The notes beneath the pieces were generated by a model. It saw only the letters and a list, made by a program, of their open reading frames with translations. It ran no database searches and had not been told where the DNA came from. Positions 26,301 through 35,073 of a stretch of DNA of 64,000 nt are shown in pieces. The position numbers and the translations under genes were made by a program. Location of the stretch: the NCBI RefSeq assembly GCF_005502935.1, contig NZ_SCMP01000014.1, positions 62,001 through 126,000 of the forward strand, given 5' to 3'. This DNA comes from Pseudomonas sp. 2FG. GTDB lineage: Bacteria > Pseudomonadota > Gammaproteobacteria > Pseudomonadales > Pseudomonadaceae. How positions within the stretch are numbered: position 1 is the stretch's first letter; every line of letters starts with the position of its first letter.

Positions 26301-26539
26301 GCTTATATGCACTCCAACAGTTATCCAGTTAATTGCGCAGGCATTATTCGAACTGCACAAATCTACGGGAACCCACAGGTTCGACCTAGGCGACAGGGCT
26401 ATTGTTCGGTGGCGCTTTCGACTACTCTCCGAGCTCGAGCGTCAGACCGTATCAATGCAATCGCCGACACTGGAAGTCTATTGCGCAGCTATAGTCGACA
26501 GAACCGACTTTTTATTCAGGATATTGAATACCTGTTGTT

Positions 26540-27490
26540 ATGGTTATACATACCGAACCCGATCAAACGCTGATCAAGATGCCGTCGCTGCGCGCCGTTA
26601 AATCTTTCGTGGCGGCCGCCAAATACCAGAATTTCACTCGCGCTGCCGAAGCCTTGTGCGTGACCCAGGCGGCCATCAGCCGGCAGATTCGCGAACTGGA
26701 AACCTACCTCGGCGCCGAGCTGTTCACCCGCGCGGGCCGTGCGGTGGAGCTGACCGTCGCCGGCTCGATTTTCTTCGATGCGGTGCAGCTGTCCTTCGTC
26801 AACATCGCCCAGGCGGCCGAACGTATTCGCAGCCACAACGCCGGCAAGCGGATACTGACGCTGTGCTGCTCGCCAGCGTTTTCCGCGCTCTGGCTGGCGC
26901 ATCGTCTGCCGAGCTTCTTCAGCGCCAACCCGGGTATCGACCTCAACCTGATCACCACGCAGAACTTCCTGTCGATGGAGCCGGGCGTGCGCCCCGACAT
27001 CTTCATCACCAAGATGGCCAAGGTGCGCGAGGGCTACCGCAGTACGCCGCTGTTCCATGACGTCATCTATCCGGTCTGTACGCCACAGTATCTCGCGCAG
27101 CACCCGGAGCTGAGCAGCCTGGAAGGTCTGCGCGACAGCGTGCTGCTCAACCTCAGCCCCTATGGCCGCTCCCAGGTCGCCGAGCACGTCGACTGGGGCG
27201 TCTGGCTGGCCTTCCATAATGTCGATATCGCGACCCGCGCCCATGACAGCCCACACTTCTTCAACGCCAATGACTACAACATGCTGATCCAGATGGTGCT
27301 CAGCCATCAGGGCGTGGCGCTGGGCTGGCAGCACTTGGTCGGCCATCTGGTCGAACAAGGGCTGCTGGTGCGCCCGGTCGCCGAGGAAGTCGTGCATCGA
27401 GAGAGCCTGCACTACCTGACGTTCAGCGAGGACAAGGAAGGCGATGAGGCCTGCTGCAGCCTGCGCGATTGGCTGATGCAGCAGTTTTGA
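26540..27490 (+). CDS. LysR-family transcriptional regulator, GcvA-like
   Basis: 316 residues, or 303 if the ATG at 26579 (reads MPSLRAVKSF) is the true start, which fits the usual N-terminus better; neither has a strong ribosome site. The winged helix-turn-helix spans about 14-73 (FTRAAEALCVTQAAISRQIRELE) and the substrate-binding domain about 100-305. It is divergent from the Rieske oxygenase gene with a 239-bp spacer and lies upstream of the dapA-like/FAD oxidase/aldehyde dehydrogenase/reductase genes, so it likely controls both. A hairpin terminator follows. Confidence 0.88.
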   Translation: MVIHTEPDQTLIKMPSLRAVKSFVAAAKYQNFTRAAEALCVTQAAISRQIRELETYLGAELFTRAGRAVELTVAGSIFFDAVQLSFVNIAQAAERIRSHNAGKRILTLCCSPAFSALWLAHRLPSFFSANPGIDLNLITTQNFLSMEPGVRPDIFITKMAKVREGYRSTPLFHDVIYPVCTPQYLAQHPELSSLEGLRDSVLLNLSPYGRSQVAEHVDWGVWLAFHNVDIATRAHDSPHFFNANDYNMLIQMVLSHQGVALGWQHLVGHLVEQGLLVRPVAEEVVHRESLHYLTFSEDKEGDEACCSLRDWLMQQF

Positions 27491-27583
27491 TTACCCAGGG
27501 TTATTGTTTTCCGGCACTTCCAGTTATGCATAGTTGAATAGCCGCTAATTACGCCTTGCACACTTGCAAGATTGCTTATCAAT

Positions 27584-27608
27584 AAACCTACCGTCGGTAG
27601 GTTTTTTT
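27584..27608 (+). terminator. intrinsic terminator after the LysR gene
   Basis: AAACCTACCG and CGGTAGGTTT pair around a single T (effective loop a few bases), followed by a run of T residues (27602-27608). It lies about 95 bp after the LysR stop and before the promoter region of the dapA-like gene. Confidence 0.8.
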
Positions 27609-27754
27609 ATGCCCGCAATTTGCCTCTGACACCAATCCATAACCATTGATTATTAATTAACGGCCGTAAATGTTGCTTATTACCCAAGGGAAAAGGCTCT
27701 TACCCTTTTATTCAAATCCACCACACATTCAACCTCTTACAATCAGGTGAACAC

Positions 27755-28645
27755 ATGAATTTCGATGGCATTTGGACTCCCGTGGTAACGCCCTTCAACG
27801 CCGCTGGCGCTATTGACTTCGAGGCCTTGGCCAAGGTCGTCGACACGCTGATCGGTCAAGGCGTCAACGGCCTGATCATCGGTGGTACCACCGGCGAGTA
27901 CTATGCCCAGAGCAACGCCGAGCGTAAGCAGTTATTTGACGCCGTCGCCGAGCAGGCCAAGGGCCGCATTCCACTGATGGCGGGTATCAACGCCACCAGC
28001 ACCGAGGAAAGCCTCGACCTGGGCCGCTACGCCAAGGCCGTCGGCTTCGACTGCATCCTCCTGGCCGCCCCCTACTACTGCCAGCCGACCCAGGACGAAC
28101 TGCTCGCCCATGCCCTGTGCGTGGACGACGCCCTGAACCTGCCGATCATGCTCTACAACTTCCCCGCACGTACCGGCACGCCGATGAGCTTCGAGTTCAT
28201 CGATGCGCTCAAGGGGCGGCCGAACTTCCAGGCGATCAAGGAAAGTACCGGCTCGATCGAGCGCATGCATCACCTGACCCAGGACTATGCCGACCAGCTG
28301 CAGGTCAGCTGCGGCATGGATGACCAGGTGCTGGAGTTCTTCGCCTGGGGCGCGCGCAGCTGGGTCTGTGGTGCCTCCAACTTCCTCGCCCCCGAGCACG
28401 TCGCCTTGTATCAGGCCTGCGTGGTCGAGCAGGACATGCTCAAAGGCCGCCAGCTGGCCCAGCGCCTGCTGCCGATGCTCAACCTGCTGGAAGGTGGCGG
28501 CAAGTTCTGCCAGTACATCAAGGCCGGCTGCGAGCTGGCCGGTATGCCAGTGGGCCCGACCCGTCGTCCGCTGCTGCCACTGAGCCCGGCCGAACAGGCC
28601 GCCTTCAAGCAGACCTACGAGCAGTTGATCGCCCACCGTGGCTAA
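27755..28645 (+). CDS. dihydrodipicolinate synthase family lyase/dehydratase
   Basis: 296 residues, a (beta/alpha)8 class I aldolase. GGTTGEYYAQ is the substrate carboxylate loop, YNFPARTG carries the catalytic Tyr (about 131), and AIKESTG holds the Schiff-base Lys (about 159). It is not the housekeeping DapA: the context is catabolic. Related enzymes include the HypD deaminase of hydroxyproline degradation, ketodeoxyglucarate dehydratase and N-acetylneuraminate lyase. AGGTGA precedes the ATG. First gene of a four-gene plus-strand run (to 32691) whose spacings are 25, 28 and 57 bp. Substrate not established. Confidence 0.87.
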   Translation: MNFDGIWTPVVTPFNAAGAIDFEALAKVVDTLIGQGVNGLIIGGTTGEYYAQSNAERKQLFDAVAEQAKGRIPLMAGINATSTEESLDLGRYAKAVGFDCILLAAPYYCQPTQDELLAHALCVDDALNLPIMLYNFPARTGTPMSFEFIDALKGRPNFQAIKESTGSIERMHHLTQDYADQLQVSCGMDDQVLEFFAWGARSWVCGASNFLAPEHVALYQACVVEQDMLKGRQLAQRLLPMLNLLEGGGKFCQYIKAGCELAGMPVGPTRRPLLPLSPAEQAAFKQTYEQLIAHRG

Positions 28646-28670
28646 ACCACCTGGCGTGGAGGCACCTTCT

Positions 28671-29999
28671 ATGCAACTGCAATGCAACTTCCTGCCCCAG
28701 GACGATGGTCGCTGCGGTTGGTATGAAATCCTGCCGCCCGCGCCGCCGAGTACGCCGTTGCGCGGCACTGTGCAGGCCGACTGGGTGGTACTCGGAGCCG
28801 GCCTGGCCGGCCTGGCCGCCGCCCGGCGCCTGGCCGAACTGCAGCCGGACGCCTCGGTCGCGCTGATCGATGCCAAACGCGTCGGTTTCGGTGCCGCCGG
28901 GCGCAACTCCGGGTTCATGGTCGACCTGCCCCATGATCTGACCTCGCACAGCTATACCAGCAGCCACGAGGCCGATCACAAGATCATCCGCCTCAGCCGC
29001 GGCGCGATCGATTACACCCGTGAGATCGTCCAGCGCCATGGCATCGACTGCGACTGGCGCGAGCAGGGCAAGCTGCATGGCGCGGCCAATGCCCGGGGTA
29101 TCCACGCCCTGGAGTCATTCGCCAAGGGCCTCTCCTCGCTCGGCGAGCCCTATCGCCTGCTCAGCGCCCAGGAGATGAAGGCCGTCACCGGCAGCGACTT
29201 CTACCGGGCCGGCCTGCATGCGCCCGGCGCGGTGCTGGTACAGCCGGCGGCGCTGACGCGCGGGCTGGGGCAGACCCTGCCGGAGAACGTGCGGCTGTTC
29301 GAAGACAGCCCGGTGCTGAATATCGAAATTGGCAAGGTGCATACCCTGACCACCGCCCAGGGCTGTGTGCAGGCGCCGCGCCTGGTACTGGCCAACAACG
29401 CCTATGCCTCGAACTTCGGCCAACTCGGCCTCAAGGGCCGCCTGCTGCCGATCTACACCTACGCCAGCATGACCCGCCAACTGACCGCAGAGGAACTGGC
29501 GCGCCTGGGCGGCGAGGAAAGCTGGGGACTGATTCCGGCCGATCCGCTGGGTTCCACCGTGCGCCGCCTGGCCAACGGGCGCATCTGCGTGCGCAACTCC
29601 TTTACCTACAACCCCCGGGTCCAGGCCAGTGCCAGCACCCTGGAGCGGGTCAAGCGGGCGCACCGCCACTCATTCGACAACCGTTTCCCGATGCTCCCTG
29701 GCGTCGAGTTCGAATACACCTGGGGCGGCGCCCTGTGCATCTCGCGCAACTCAGGCTCGGTATTCGGCCAGATCGCCCCCGGCGTGTTCAGCGCCGTGTG
29801 CTGCAACGGCCTGGGCCTGACCCGCGGCACCATCTCCGGCAAGTTGATCGCCGAGTACGCCCTGGGCATGGACAGCGACCTGCTGCGCATCATGCTGGAA
29901 CAACCGAAACCCTGCAGCAATCCGCCGGAGCCCTTTTTGGGTCTCGGTGTGCGCTCATCCATCGCCTGGAAAGAGTGGACCGCCGGCGTAGAACTCTGA
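28671..29999 (+). CDS. FAD-dependent amine/amino-acid oxidoreductase (DAO family, PuuB-like)
   Basis: 442 residues from the ATG at 28671, with GGAG ten bases upstream; a longer frame from 28638 runs into the preceding gene. A Rossmann dinucleotide motif VVLGAGLAGLAAARRL (about 43-58) begins the DAO domain, and AAGRNSGFMVD (about 80) is a strongly conserved segment of PuuB-type enzymes. The C-terminal WGGALCISRNSGSVFG and CNGLGLTRGTISGKL are FAD contacts. It would oxidise a primary or secondary amine to an imine or aldehyde. Relatives: gamma-glutamylputrescine oxidase and hydroxyproline or sarcosine-type oxidases. It is placed between the lyase and an aldehyde dehydrogenase, fitting amine to aldehyde to acid. 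Confidence 0.88.
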   Translation: MQLQCNFLPQDDGRCGWYEILPPAPPSTPLRGTVQADWVVLGAGLAGLAAARRLAELQPDASVALIDAKRVGFGAAGRNSGFMVDLPHDLTSHSYTSSHEADHKIIRLSRGAIDYTREIVQRHGIDCDWREQGKLHGAANARGIHALESFAKGLSSLGEPYRLLSAQEMKAVTGSDFYRAGLHAPGAVLVQPAALTRGLGQTLPENVRLFEDSPVLNIEIGKVHTLTTAQGCVQAPRLVLANNAYASNFGQLGLKGRLLPIYTYASMTRQLTAEELARLGGEESWGLIPADPLGSTVRRLANGRICVRNSFTYNPRVQASASTLERVKRAHRHSFDNRFPMLPGVEFEYTWGGALCISRNSGSVFGQIAPGVFSAVCCNGLGLTRGTISGKLIAEYALGMDSDLLRIMLEQPKPCSNPPEPFLGLGVRSSIAWKEWTAGVEL

Positions 30000-30027
30000 G
30001 ATTGCCTCAACCTTCAGGAGAACCCCC

Positions 30028-31530
30028 ATGACTGACACCCTCACCCGCAGCGCCATCGACCAACAGCTCGAGCGCCTGGAATACCGCAACCAGGCCTTTA
30101 TCAACGGCCGCTTCGTGGCTGCCCACTCGGGCGCCACCTTCAGCACCCTCAACCCGGCCACCGGCCAGGTACTGACCGAGGTGGCCGCCTGTGACGCCGA
30201 AGACATCGACCTGGCCGTGCAGGCCGCTCGCTCCGCCTTCGACGCCGGGGTCTGGTCTGGACTGGCGCCGGCCGCGCGCAAGGCGATCATGCTGCGTTTC
30301 GCCGACCTGATCGACGCCAGCCGTCTGGAGCTGGCGGTGCTGGAATCGCTGGAGGCCGGCAAGCCGGTCGGTGAGTGCTACGGCATCGACATCCCCGACA
30401 CCGCCGCGACCATCCGCTGGCACGCCGAGGCCGGCGACAAGCTGTACGACAGCCTGTCGCCGTCCAACCCGCGCAACATCGGCATGATCAGGCGCGAGCC
30501 GATCGGCGTGGTCGGTGCCGTGCTGCCGTGGAACTTCCCCTGCATGATGGCCGGCTGGAAGCTGGGCCCGGCGCTGATCACCGGCAACAGCGTGATCCTC
30601 AAGCCCGCCGAGCTGACTTCGCTGGCCACCCTGCGCCTGGCCGAGCTGGCCTTCGAGGCCGGCATCCCGGCTGGCGTGCTCAACGTGGTGCCGGGCCTGG
30701 GCCACACCGCCGGCAAGGCCATCGGCCTGCACCCGGACATCGACATGGCGGCCTTCACCGGCTCCACCGAGGTCGGCCGGCTGTTCCTCGAATACTCGGC
30801 CAAGAGCAACCTCAAGCGCGTGGTGCTCGAATGCGGCGGCAAAAACCCGCAGGTGGTCATGGGCGATGCCGGCGACCTCCAGGCGGTGGCCAGCAACGTG
30901 CTCAGCGCGGCGTTCTGGAACATGGGCGAGAACTGCTCGGCCGGCTCGCGGCTGATCGTCCATCGTTCGATCAAGGATGCCCTGCTCGAGGAAATGCTAC
31001 GCCAGCTCGAGGACTGGGCCACCGGCGACCCGCTGGACCCGGCCGTGCGCCTCGGCGCGCTGATCGAACAGGCGCACATGGAAAAAGTCCTGGCGCATAT
31101 CGAGCAGGCCAAGGCCGAAGGCTGCAAGCTGGTCACCGGCGGCGTGCGTCTGCATGCACAGAGTGGCGGCTATTTCGTCGCACCGACCATCTTCGAGGCC
31201 ACCTCCAACGCCGCCTCGGTGGCCCGCGAGGAGATCTTCGGCCCGGTGCTGGCGGTGATCGCCTTCGACACAGAGGAACAAGCCATCGCCATCGCCAACG
31301 ACACCTGCTACGGCCTGGCCGCCTCGCTGTGGACCGACAACATCAACTGCGCCCACCGCATGGCCGCTGCGATCCGCGCCGGCACCGTGTCGGTCAACTG
31401 CTTCTCCGAGGGCGACATCAGCACCCCGTTCGGCGGCTACAAGCAGTCTGGCTTCGGCGGCCGCGACAAGTCGGTCTATGCCCATGACCAGTACTGCGAG
31501 CTGAAGACCACCTGGATTCAGCTGTCCTGA
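30028..31530 (+). CDS. aldehyde dehydrogenase (PuuC/betaine-aldehyde-type)
   Basis: 500 residues. NAD-binding motifs GVVGAVLPWNFPCMMAGWKL and FTGSTEVGR, catalytic Glu in LECGGKNP (about 272) and nucleophile Cys in MGENCSAGSR (about 306). The C-terminal tail FGGYKQSGFGGRDKS is characteristic of the gamma-glutamyl-aminobutyraldehyde and betaine-aldehyde groups. AGGAG precedes the ATG. Probably oxidises the semialdehyde released by the upstream amine oxidase or lyase to the acid, with NAD(P). The Glu-leaning substrate pocket cannot be judged by eye. Confidence 0.9.
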   Translation: MTDTLTRSAIDQQLERLEYRNQAFINGRFVAAHSGATFSTLNPATGQVLTEVAACDAEDIDLAVQAARSAFDAGVWSGLAPAARKAIMLRFADLIDASRLELAVLESLEAGKPVGECYGIDIPDTAATIRWHAEAGDKLYDSLSPSNPRNIGMIRREPIGVVGAVLPWNFPCMMAGWKLGPALITGNSVILKPAELTSLATLRLAELAFEAGIPAGVLNVVPGLGHTAGKAIGLHPDIDMAAFTGSTEVGRLFLEYSAKSNLKRVVLECGGKNPQVVMGDAGDLQAVASNVLSAAFWNMGENCSAGSRLIVHRSIKDALLEEMLRQLEDWATGDPLDPAVRLGALIEQAHMEKVLAHIEQAKAEGCKLVTGGVRLHAQSGGYFVAPTIFEATSNAASVAREEIFGPVLAVIAFDTEEQAIAIANDTCYGLAASLWTDNINCAHRMAAAIRAGTVSVNCFSEGDISTPFGGYKQSGFGGRDKSVYAHDQYCELKTTWIQLS

Positions 31531-31587
31531 GTCCGACCCGGTCCGGCCGACAACTGTCGGGCCGCGTCCCTGATACAGAGAACAACC

Positions 31588-32691
31588 ATGAGCAGCATCA
31601 GCAGCAGCGAATACCTCAATCCGGTCAACACCCAGACCTGGGCCAACGGCCGCCACCTGGTGCGCTGCCTCAAGGTCATCCGGGAAACCGCGGATGTCAT
31701 AACCTACTGTTTCAGCATGCAGGAGCCGGTGCTGTTCTTCTTCAAACCGGGGCAATTCGTCACCCTGGAACTGGAGATCGACGGCGAGCAGGTAATGCGC
31801 TCCTACACCATCTCCAGCGCACCCTCGATTCCCTACAGCTTCTCCATCACGGTCAAGCGCGTACCCGGCGGAAGGGTCTCCAACTGGCTGCACGAGCACC
31901 TCAAGGAGGGCGAGCTGATCGCCGTGCACGGCCCGGTCGGCCAGTTCAACTGCATCGACTTTCCGGCCGACAAGGTATTGCTGCTGTCCGGCGGCGTCGG
32001 CATCACCCCGGTGATGTCCATGGCCCGCTGGTACTTCAACACCAACACCGAGGTCGACATGGTGTTCGCCCACAGCGCGCGCACCCCGGCGGACATCATC
32101 TACCGCGCCGAACTGGACTACATGTCCACGCGCATCGACAACTTCAAGCTGCACCTGATCTGCGAGCGCAGCGAAACCGGGCAGATCTGGGGCGGCTACC
32201 GGGGCTTTCTCAGCCGCGCGATGCTGCAGCTGATCGCCCCGGACTTCCTCGAACGCGAGGTGTTCTGCTGCGGCCCGACACCCTATATGCGCGCGGTGCG
32301 GCGCATCCTCGGCGAGGCCGGCTACGATATGTCGCGCTACCACGAGGAATCCTTCGGCGCGACGCCGGAAGAGGACATCGCCGCAGCGAAAGAACAGGCC
32401 GCGGTGGCCCAGGCAGAGGAGCCACACGCCAGCCACTGGGTGACCTTCAGCGAGTCCGGCAAGTCGGTCCAGGTCGAACTGGGCACGACCCTCTATGAAG
32501 CCGCCGCCAGTGCCGGCCTGACCATTCCCAAGGCCTGTGGCATGGGCATCTGCGGCACCTGCAGGGTGCGTGTCGTGAACGGCGCGGCGGCCATGGAGCA
32601 CAACGGCGGCATCAGCGAGGAAGATATCGACGAGGGCTACGTGCTGAGCTGCTGCTCCCGGGTGACGGGGGCGGTGACCATCGAGTACTGA
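31588..32691 (+). CDS. oxygenase reductase, FAD/NAD(P)H plus C-terminal 2Fe-2S ferredoxin (GbcB-like)
   Basis: 367 residues. FNR-type FAD domain with RSYTISS (about 72), NAD(P) domain with GGVGITPVMSM (about 134), and a C-terminal plant-type ferredoxin domain with CGMGICGTCRV and a last Cys about 30 residues later (ending LSCC). Order FAD-NAD-2Fe-2S is that of the reductase partners of quaternary-amine Rieske oxygenases (GbcB, CntB). The oxygenase lies about 5 kb away on the other strand, so they are in one locus but not one transcript. Only a weak ribosome site is visible. Confidence 0.88.
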   Translation: MSSISSSEYLNPVNTQTWANGRHLVRCLKVIRETADVITYCFSMQEPVLFFFKPGQFVTLELEIDGEQVMRSYTISSAPSIPYSFSITVKRVPGGRVSNWLHEHLKEGELIAVHGPVGQFNCIDFPADKVLLLSGGVGITPVMSMARWYFNTNTEVDMVFAHSARTPADIIYRAELDYMSTRIDNFKLHLICERSETGQIWGGYRGFLSRAMLQLIAPDFLEREVFCCGPTPYMRAVRRILGEAGYDMSRYHEESFGATPEEDIAAAKEQAAVAQAEEPHASHWVTFSESGKSVQVELGTTLYEAAASAGLTIPKACGMGICGTCRVRVVNGAAAMEHNGGISEEDIDEGYVLSCCSRVTGAVTIEY

Positions 32692-32768
32692 CGGCAGGCC
32701 AGCGCGCCGCTTTTCAGAGCAGCCGCAGACGTCCCGCCGCGAACTGCTCCGACCAGTCCCGCCGGGTG

Positions 32769-33533
32769 ACTACAGCATCGTCCCCGGCGACAAGGTCGAG
32801 GTGGACGTGGCGGCCAAGGGCGGCGGCTCCGAGAACAAATCGAAGATGGCCATGCTCAACCCCTCCGACTCGATCGTCGACTGGGTGCTCAAGACCGTGC
32901 CGGAAATGGGCGCCGGCTGGTGCCCGCCGGGCATGCTCGGCATCGGCATCGGCGGCACCGCCGAGAAAGCCGCGCTGATGGCCAAGGAAGTGTTGATGGC
33001 GTCCATCGACATCCACGAGCTGAAAGCCCGCGGCCCGCAGAACCGTATCGAAGAGCTGCGTCTGGAGCTGTTCGAGAAGGTTAACCAGCTGGGCATCGGC
33101 GCCCAGGGCCTGGGTGGTCTGACCACCGTGCTCGACGTCAAGATCATGGACTACCCGACCCACGCCGCCTCCCTGCCGGTGTGCATGATCCCCAACTGCG
33201 CCGCCACCCGTCACGCCCACTTCGTCCTCGACGGTACTGGCCCGGCCAGCCTGGAAGCGCCGCCGCTGGATGCCTACCCGGAGATCGTCTGGGAGGCCGG
33301 CCCGTCGGCCCGCCGCGTCGACCTCGACAGCCTGACCGCGGAAGACGTGCAGAGCTGGCAGCCCGGCGAAACCATCCTGCTCAACGGCAAGATGCTCACC
33401 GGCCGCGACGCCGCGCACAAACGCATGGTCGAGATGCTGAACAAGGGCGAGCCGCTCCCGGTCGATCTCAAAGGCCGCTTTATCTACTACGTCGGCCCGG
33501 TCGATCCGGTCGGCGACGAAGTGGTGGGCCCGG
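32769..33533 (+). pseudogene. internal fragment of a second class I fumarase gene
   Basis: These 765 bases align without gaps to 10971-11735 of the intact fumA. A hand count gives about 48 differences (about 94% identity), most at third codon positions. It lacks the 5' third (including the CQDTG cluster Cys) and the 3' end, so no functional enzyme can result. The frame is still open to 33607, running into unrelated sequence. The 3' junction lies at GCCCGG and is followed by AGTGCCGGGCTTCT, which matches the right arm of a fumA terminator. Marks the right border of the accessory region. Confidence 0.9.
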
Positions 33534-33614
33534 ACCAGTGCCGGGCTTCTTGTTGGGTGGACGGGCGCAGCTTGTCCAGCAACACAGCGCAACCGCTGCC
33601 GCGCTAGGTCCGCC

Positions 33615-33920
33615 CTAGGAGACGCGCCCCGGCACCAGGCTCAATTCGCCGACCCTATCGCGGCGCTGGGCGAGGAAGCGGGTACAGCTCACCCGCAGGA
33701 AGGAGGCGAAGTTGACCACCTCGCCGCGGTAGTCCATGACCTCCTCGTACAGCTTGCCGATCAGCTGGTTGGTGGTCATGCCGTCGACTGCGGCGATTTC
33801 CGCGAGGAGGTCCCAGAACTGGTTTTCCAACCTCAGGGTGGTGACCACGCCACAGATGCGCAGCGAGCGTGAACGCGACTCGTAGAGAATCGGGTCGGCT
33901 TTGACGTAGAGCTCGCACAT
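33615..33920 (-). CDS. ribbon-helix-helix domain protein
   Basis: 101 residues from the ATG at 33920, which has AGGA nine bases upstream; the frame is open to 33953. The motif TTLRLENQFWDLLAEIAAVDGMTTNQLIGKLY (about 25-56) matches the RHH_4 family: a short strand, then two helices, as in Arc/CopG-type DNA-binding proteins. A small Arg-rich tail follows. Probably a dimeric DNA-binding regulator. The target is not known. The end lies close to the truncated fumA, as the first core gene past the accessory region. Confidence 0.75.
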   Translation of the reverse strand: MCELYVKADPILYESRSRSLRICGVVTTLRLENQFWDLLAEIAAVDGMTTNQLIGKLYEEVMDYRGEVVNFASFLRVSCTRFLAQRRDRVGELSLVPGRVS

Positions 33921-33954
33921 GCTGAAGTCCTGTGTGATGCGGTATTCGGACAAC

Positions 33955-34536
33955 CTAGGGACTGATCGTGGTGCCCAGCAGCATCAGGAACCCGGCCAGC
34001 CAGTTCGGGTGTGCCGGCCAGGCCGGGGCGCTAACCAGGTTACCCTCGACATGCGCATGGCTGACTTCGATATCGACATACTCGCCACCGGCCAACCGTA
34101 CTTCCGGCGCGCAGGCCGGATAGGCGCTGCACTCACGCCCCTTGAGCAGGCCCGCCGCCGCCAGCAATTGCGCCCCATGGCAGACCGAGGCAATCGGCTT
34201 TTTGGCCTTATCGAAGGCTTTTACCAGCTCCAGCACTTTCTTGTTCAAGCGCAGGTATTCCGGCGAGCGGCCACCGGGAATGACCAGGCCGTCATAGTCT
34301 TTCGCCTTGACCTTGGCGAAGTCGAAATTCAGGGCGAAGTTATGCCCCGGTTTTTCGCTGTAGGTCTGATCGCCGTCGAAATCATGGATCGCGGTGCGCA
34401 CCGTCTGCCCGGCGATCTTGTCCGGGCAGACCGCATGCACGGTATGACCAACCATCTGCAGCGCCTGGAAAGGCACCATGGCTTCGTAATCTTCGACATA
34501 GTCGCCGACCAGCATCAGAATCTTTTTCGCGGCCAT
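33955..34536 (-). CDS. DJ-1/PfpI family protein
   Basis: 193 residues. A Rossmann-like fold with [20 protein letters not shown] at the N-terminus, [14 protein letters not shown] (about 81) and the nucleophile elbow [11 protein letters not shown] with Cys (about 117) followed by His, as in PfpI/YhbO-type cysteine proteins. YhbO-like members have been described as stress proteins with proposed deglycase or glyoxalase activity. AGGAG precedes the ATG. It is 34 bp upstream of the ribbon-helix-helix gene on the same strand and may be co-transcribed. Confidence 0.87.
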   Translation of the reverse strand: MAAKKILMLVGDYVEDYEAMVPFQALQMVGHTVHAVCPDKIAGQTVRTAIHDFDGDQTYSEKPGHNFALNFDFAKVKAKDYDGLVIPGGRSPEYLRLNKKVLELVKAFDKAKKPIASVCHGAQLLAAAGLLKGRECSAYPACAPEVRLAGGEYVDIEVSHAHVEGNLVSAPAWPAHPNWLAGFLMLLGTTISP

Positions 34537-34696
34537 CGGGTTTCTCCTGGCTAAGGTTGGGGGCCGGCTAAGTATCCCGCCGGTCCAGAGCGCACAGGTA
34601 ATAGGCTAGTACTACCTGCACGCTTTGAGCGCGCCACTGCGTCGGCCCCTAGACCTCTCGTGAGTGCTAGCGCGAAAAAGCCACTACAGCCATGGA

Positions 34697-34942
34697 TCAC
34701 TTCGCCAACCGTTTGAGCTCACTGCGTACCATGCTGGCGTACTCGGGCGGTGACAGCGTGCTGAGCTGAGCACGCATCCACTCGTCCCACTTGCCTTTTC
34801 GCTTCGCCTTTTCGCCGAAAATTCGTCCAGCCTCGATCTTCGAGCGCGACAGGTTGGCCTGCCACATCTCGTACAGACGCGACTTCTGCTCCTCGATGGA
34901 GGACCGCGCGTCACCGGGTTTATTGGCCAAGTTGAAGCTCAT
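34697..34942 (-). CDS. small conserved-looking hypothetical protein
   Basis: 81 residues from the ATG at 34942 (AGGAG 9 bases upstream; longer frame to 34984 lacks a site). The protein is basic and mostly helical: it begins MSFNLANKPGDARSS and contains KIEAGRIFGEKAKRKGKWDEW. No recognised domain, no membrane helix. Codon use is typical of the surroundings and the ribosome site is strong, so it is a real gene. No function proposed. Confidence 0.7.
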   Translation of the reverse strand: MSFNLANKPGDARSSIEEQKSRLYEMWQANLSRSKIEAGRIFGEKAKRKGKWDEWMRAQLSTLSPPEYASMVRSELKRLAK

Positions 34943-35073
34943 CGAGCACTCCTGCGACTGAAAAGGGGCGCGCATTCTACCCACCTTGGCAGAGATGACC
35001 AGAGCTTCGTGCGAGTGGCCGCACCCAAGGGTCGCCGGCTGAAAGCCGGTCTTGGCAACAGGCCCGCAGCACT

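Noticed and set aside
31518..31587. Intergenic hairpin CGGCCGACAACTGTCGGGCCG between the aldehyde dehydrogenase and reductase genes as a terminator
   Set aside because: The stem is short and imperfect and there is no T-tract; the two genes are better read as one transcript.
32801..33607. A functional short fumarase at the right border
   Set aside because: It lacks the first cluster Cys region and the C-terminal part, has no ribosome site, and ends in unrelated sequence.
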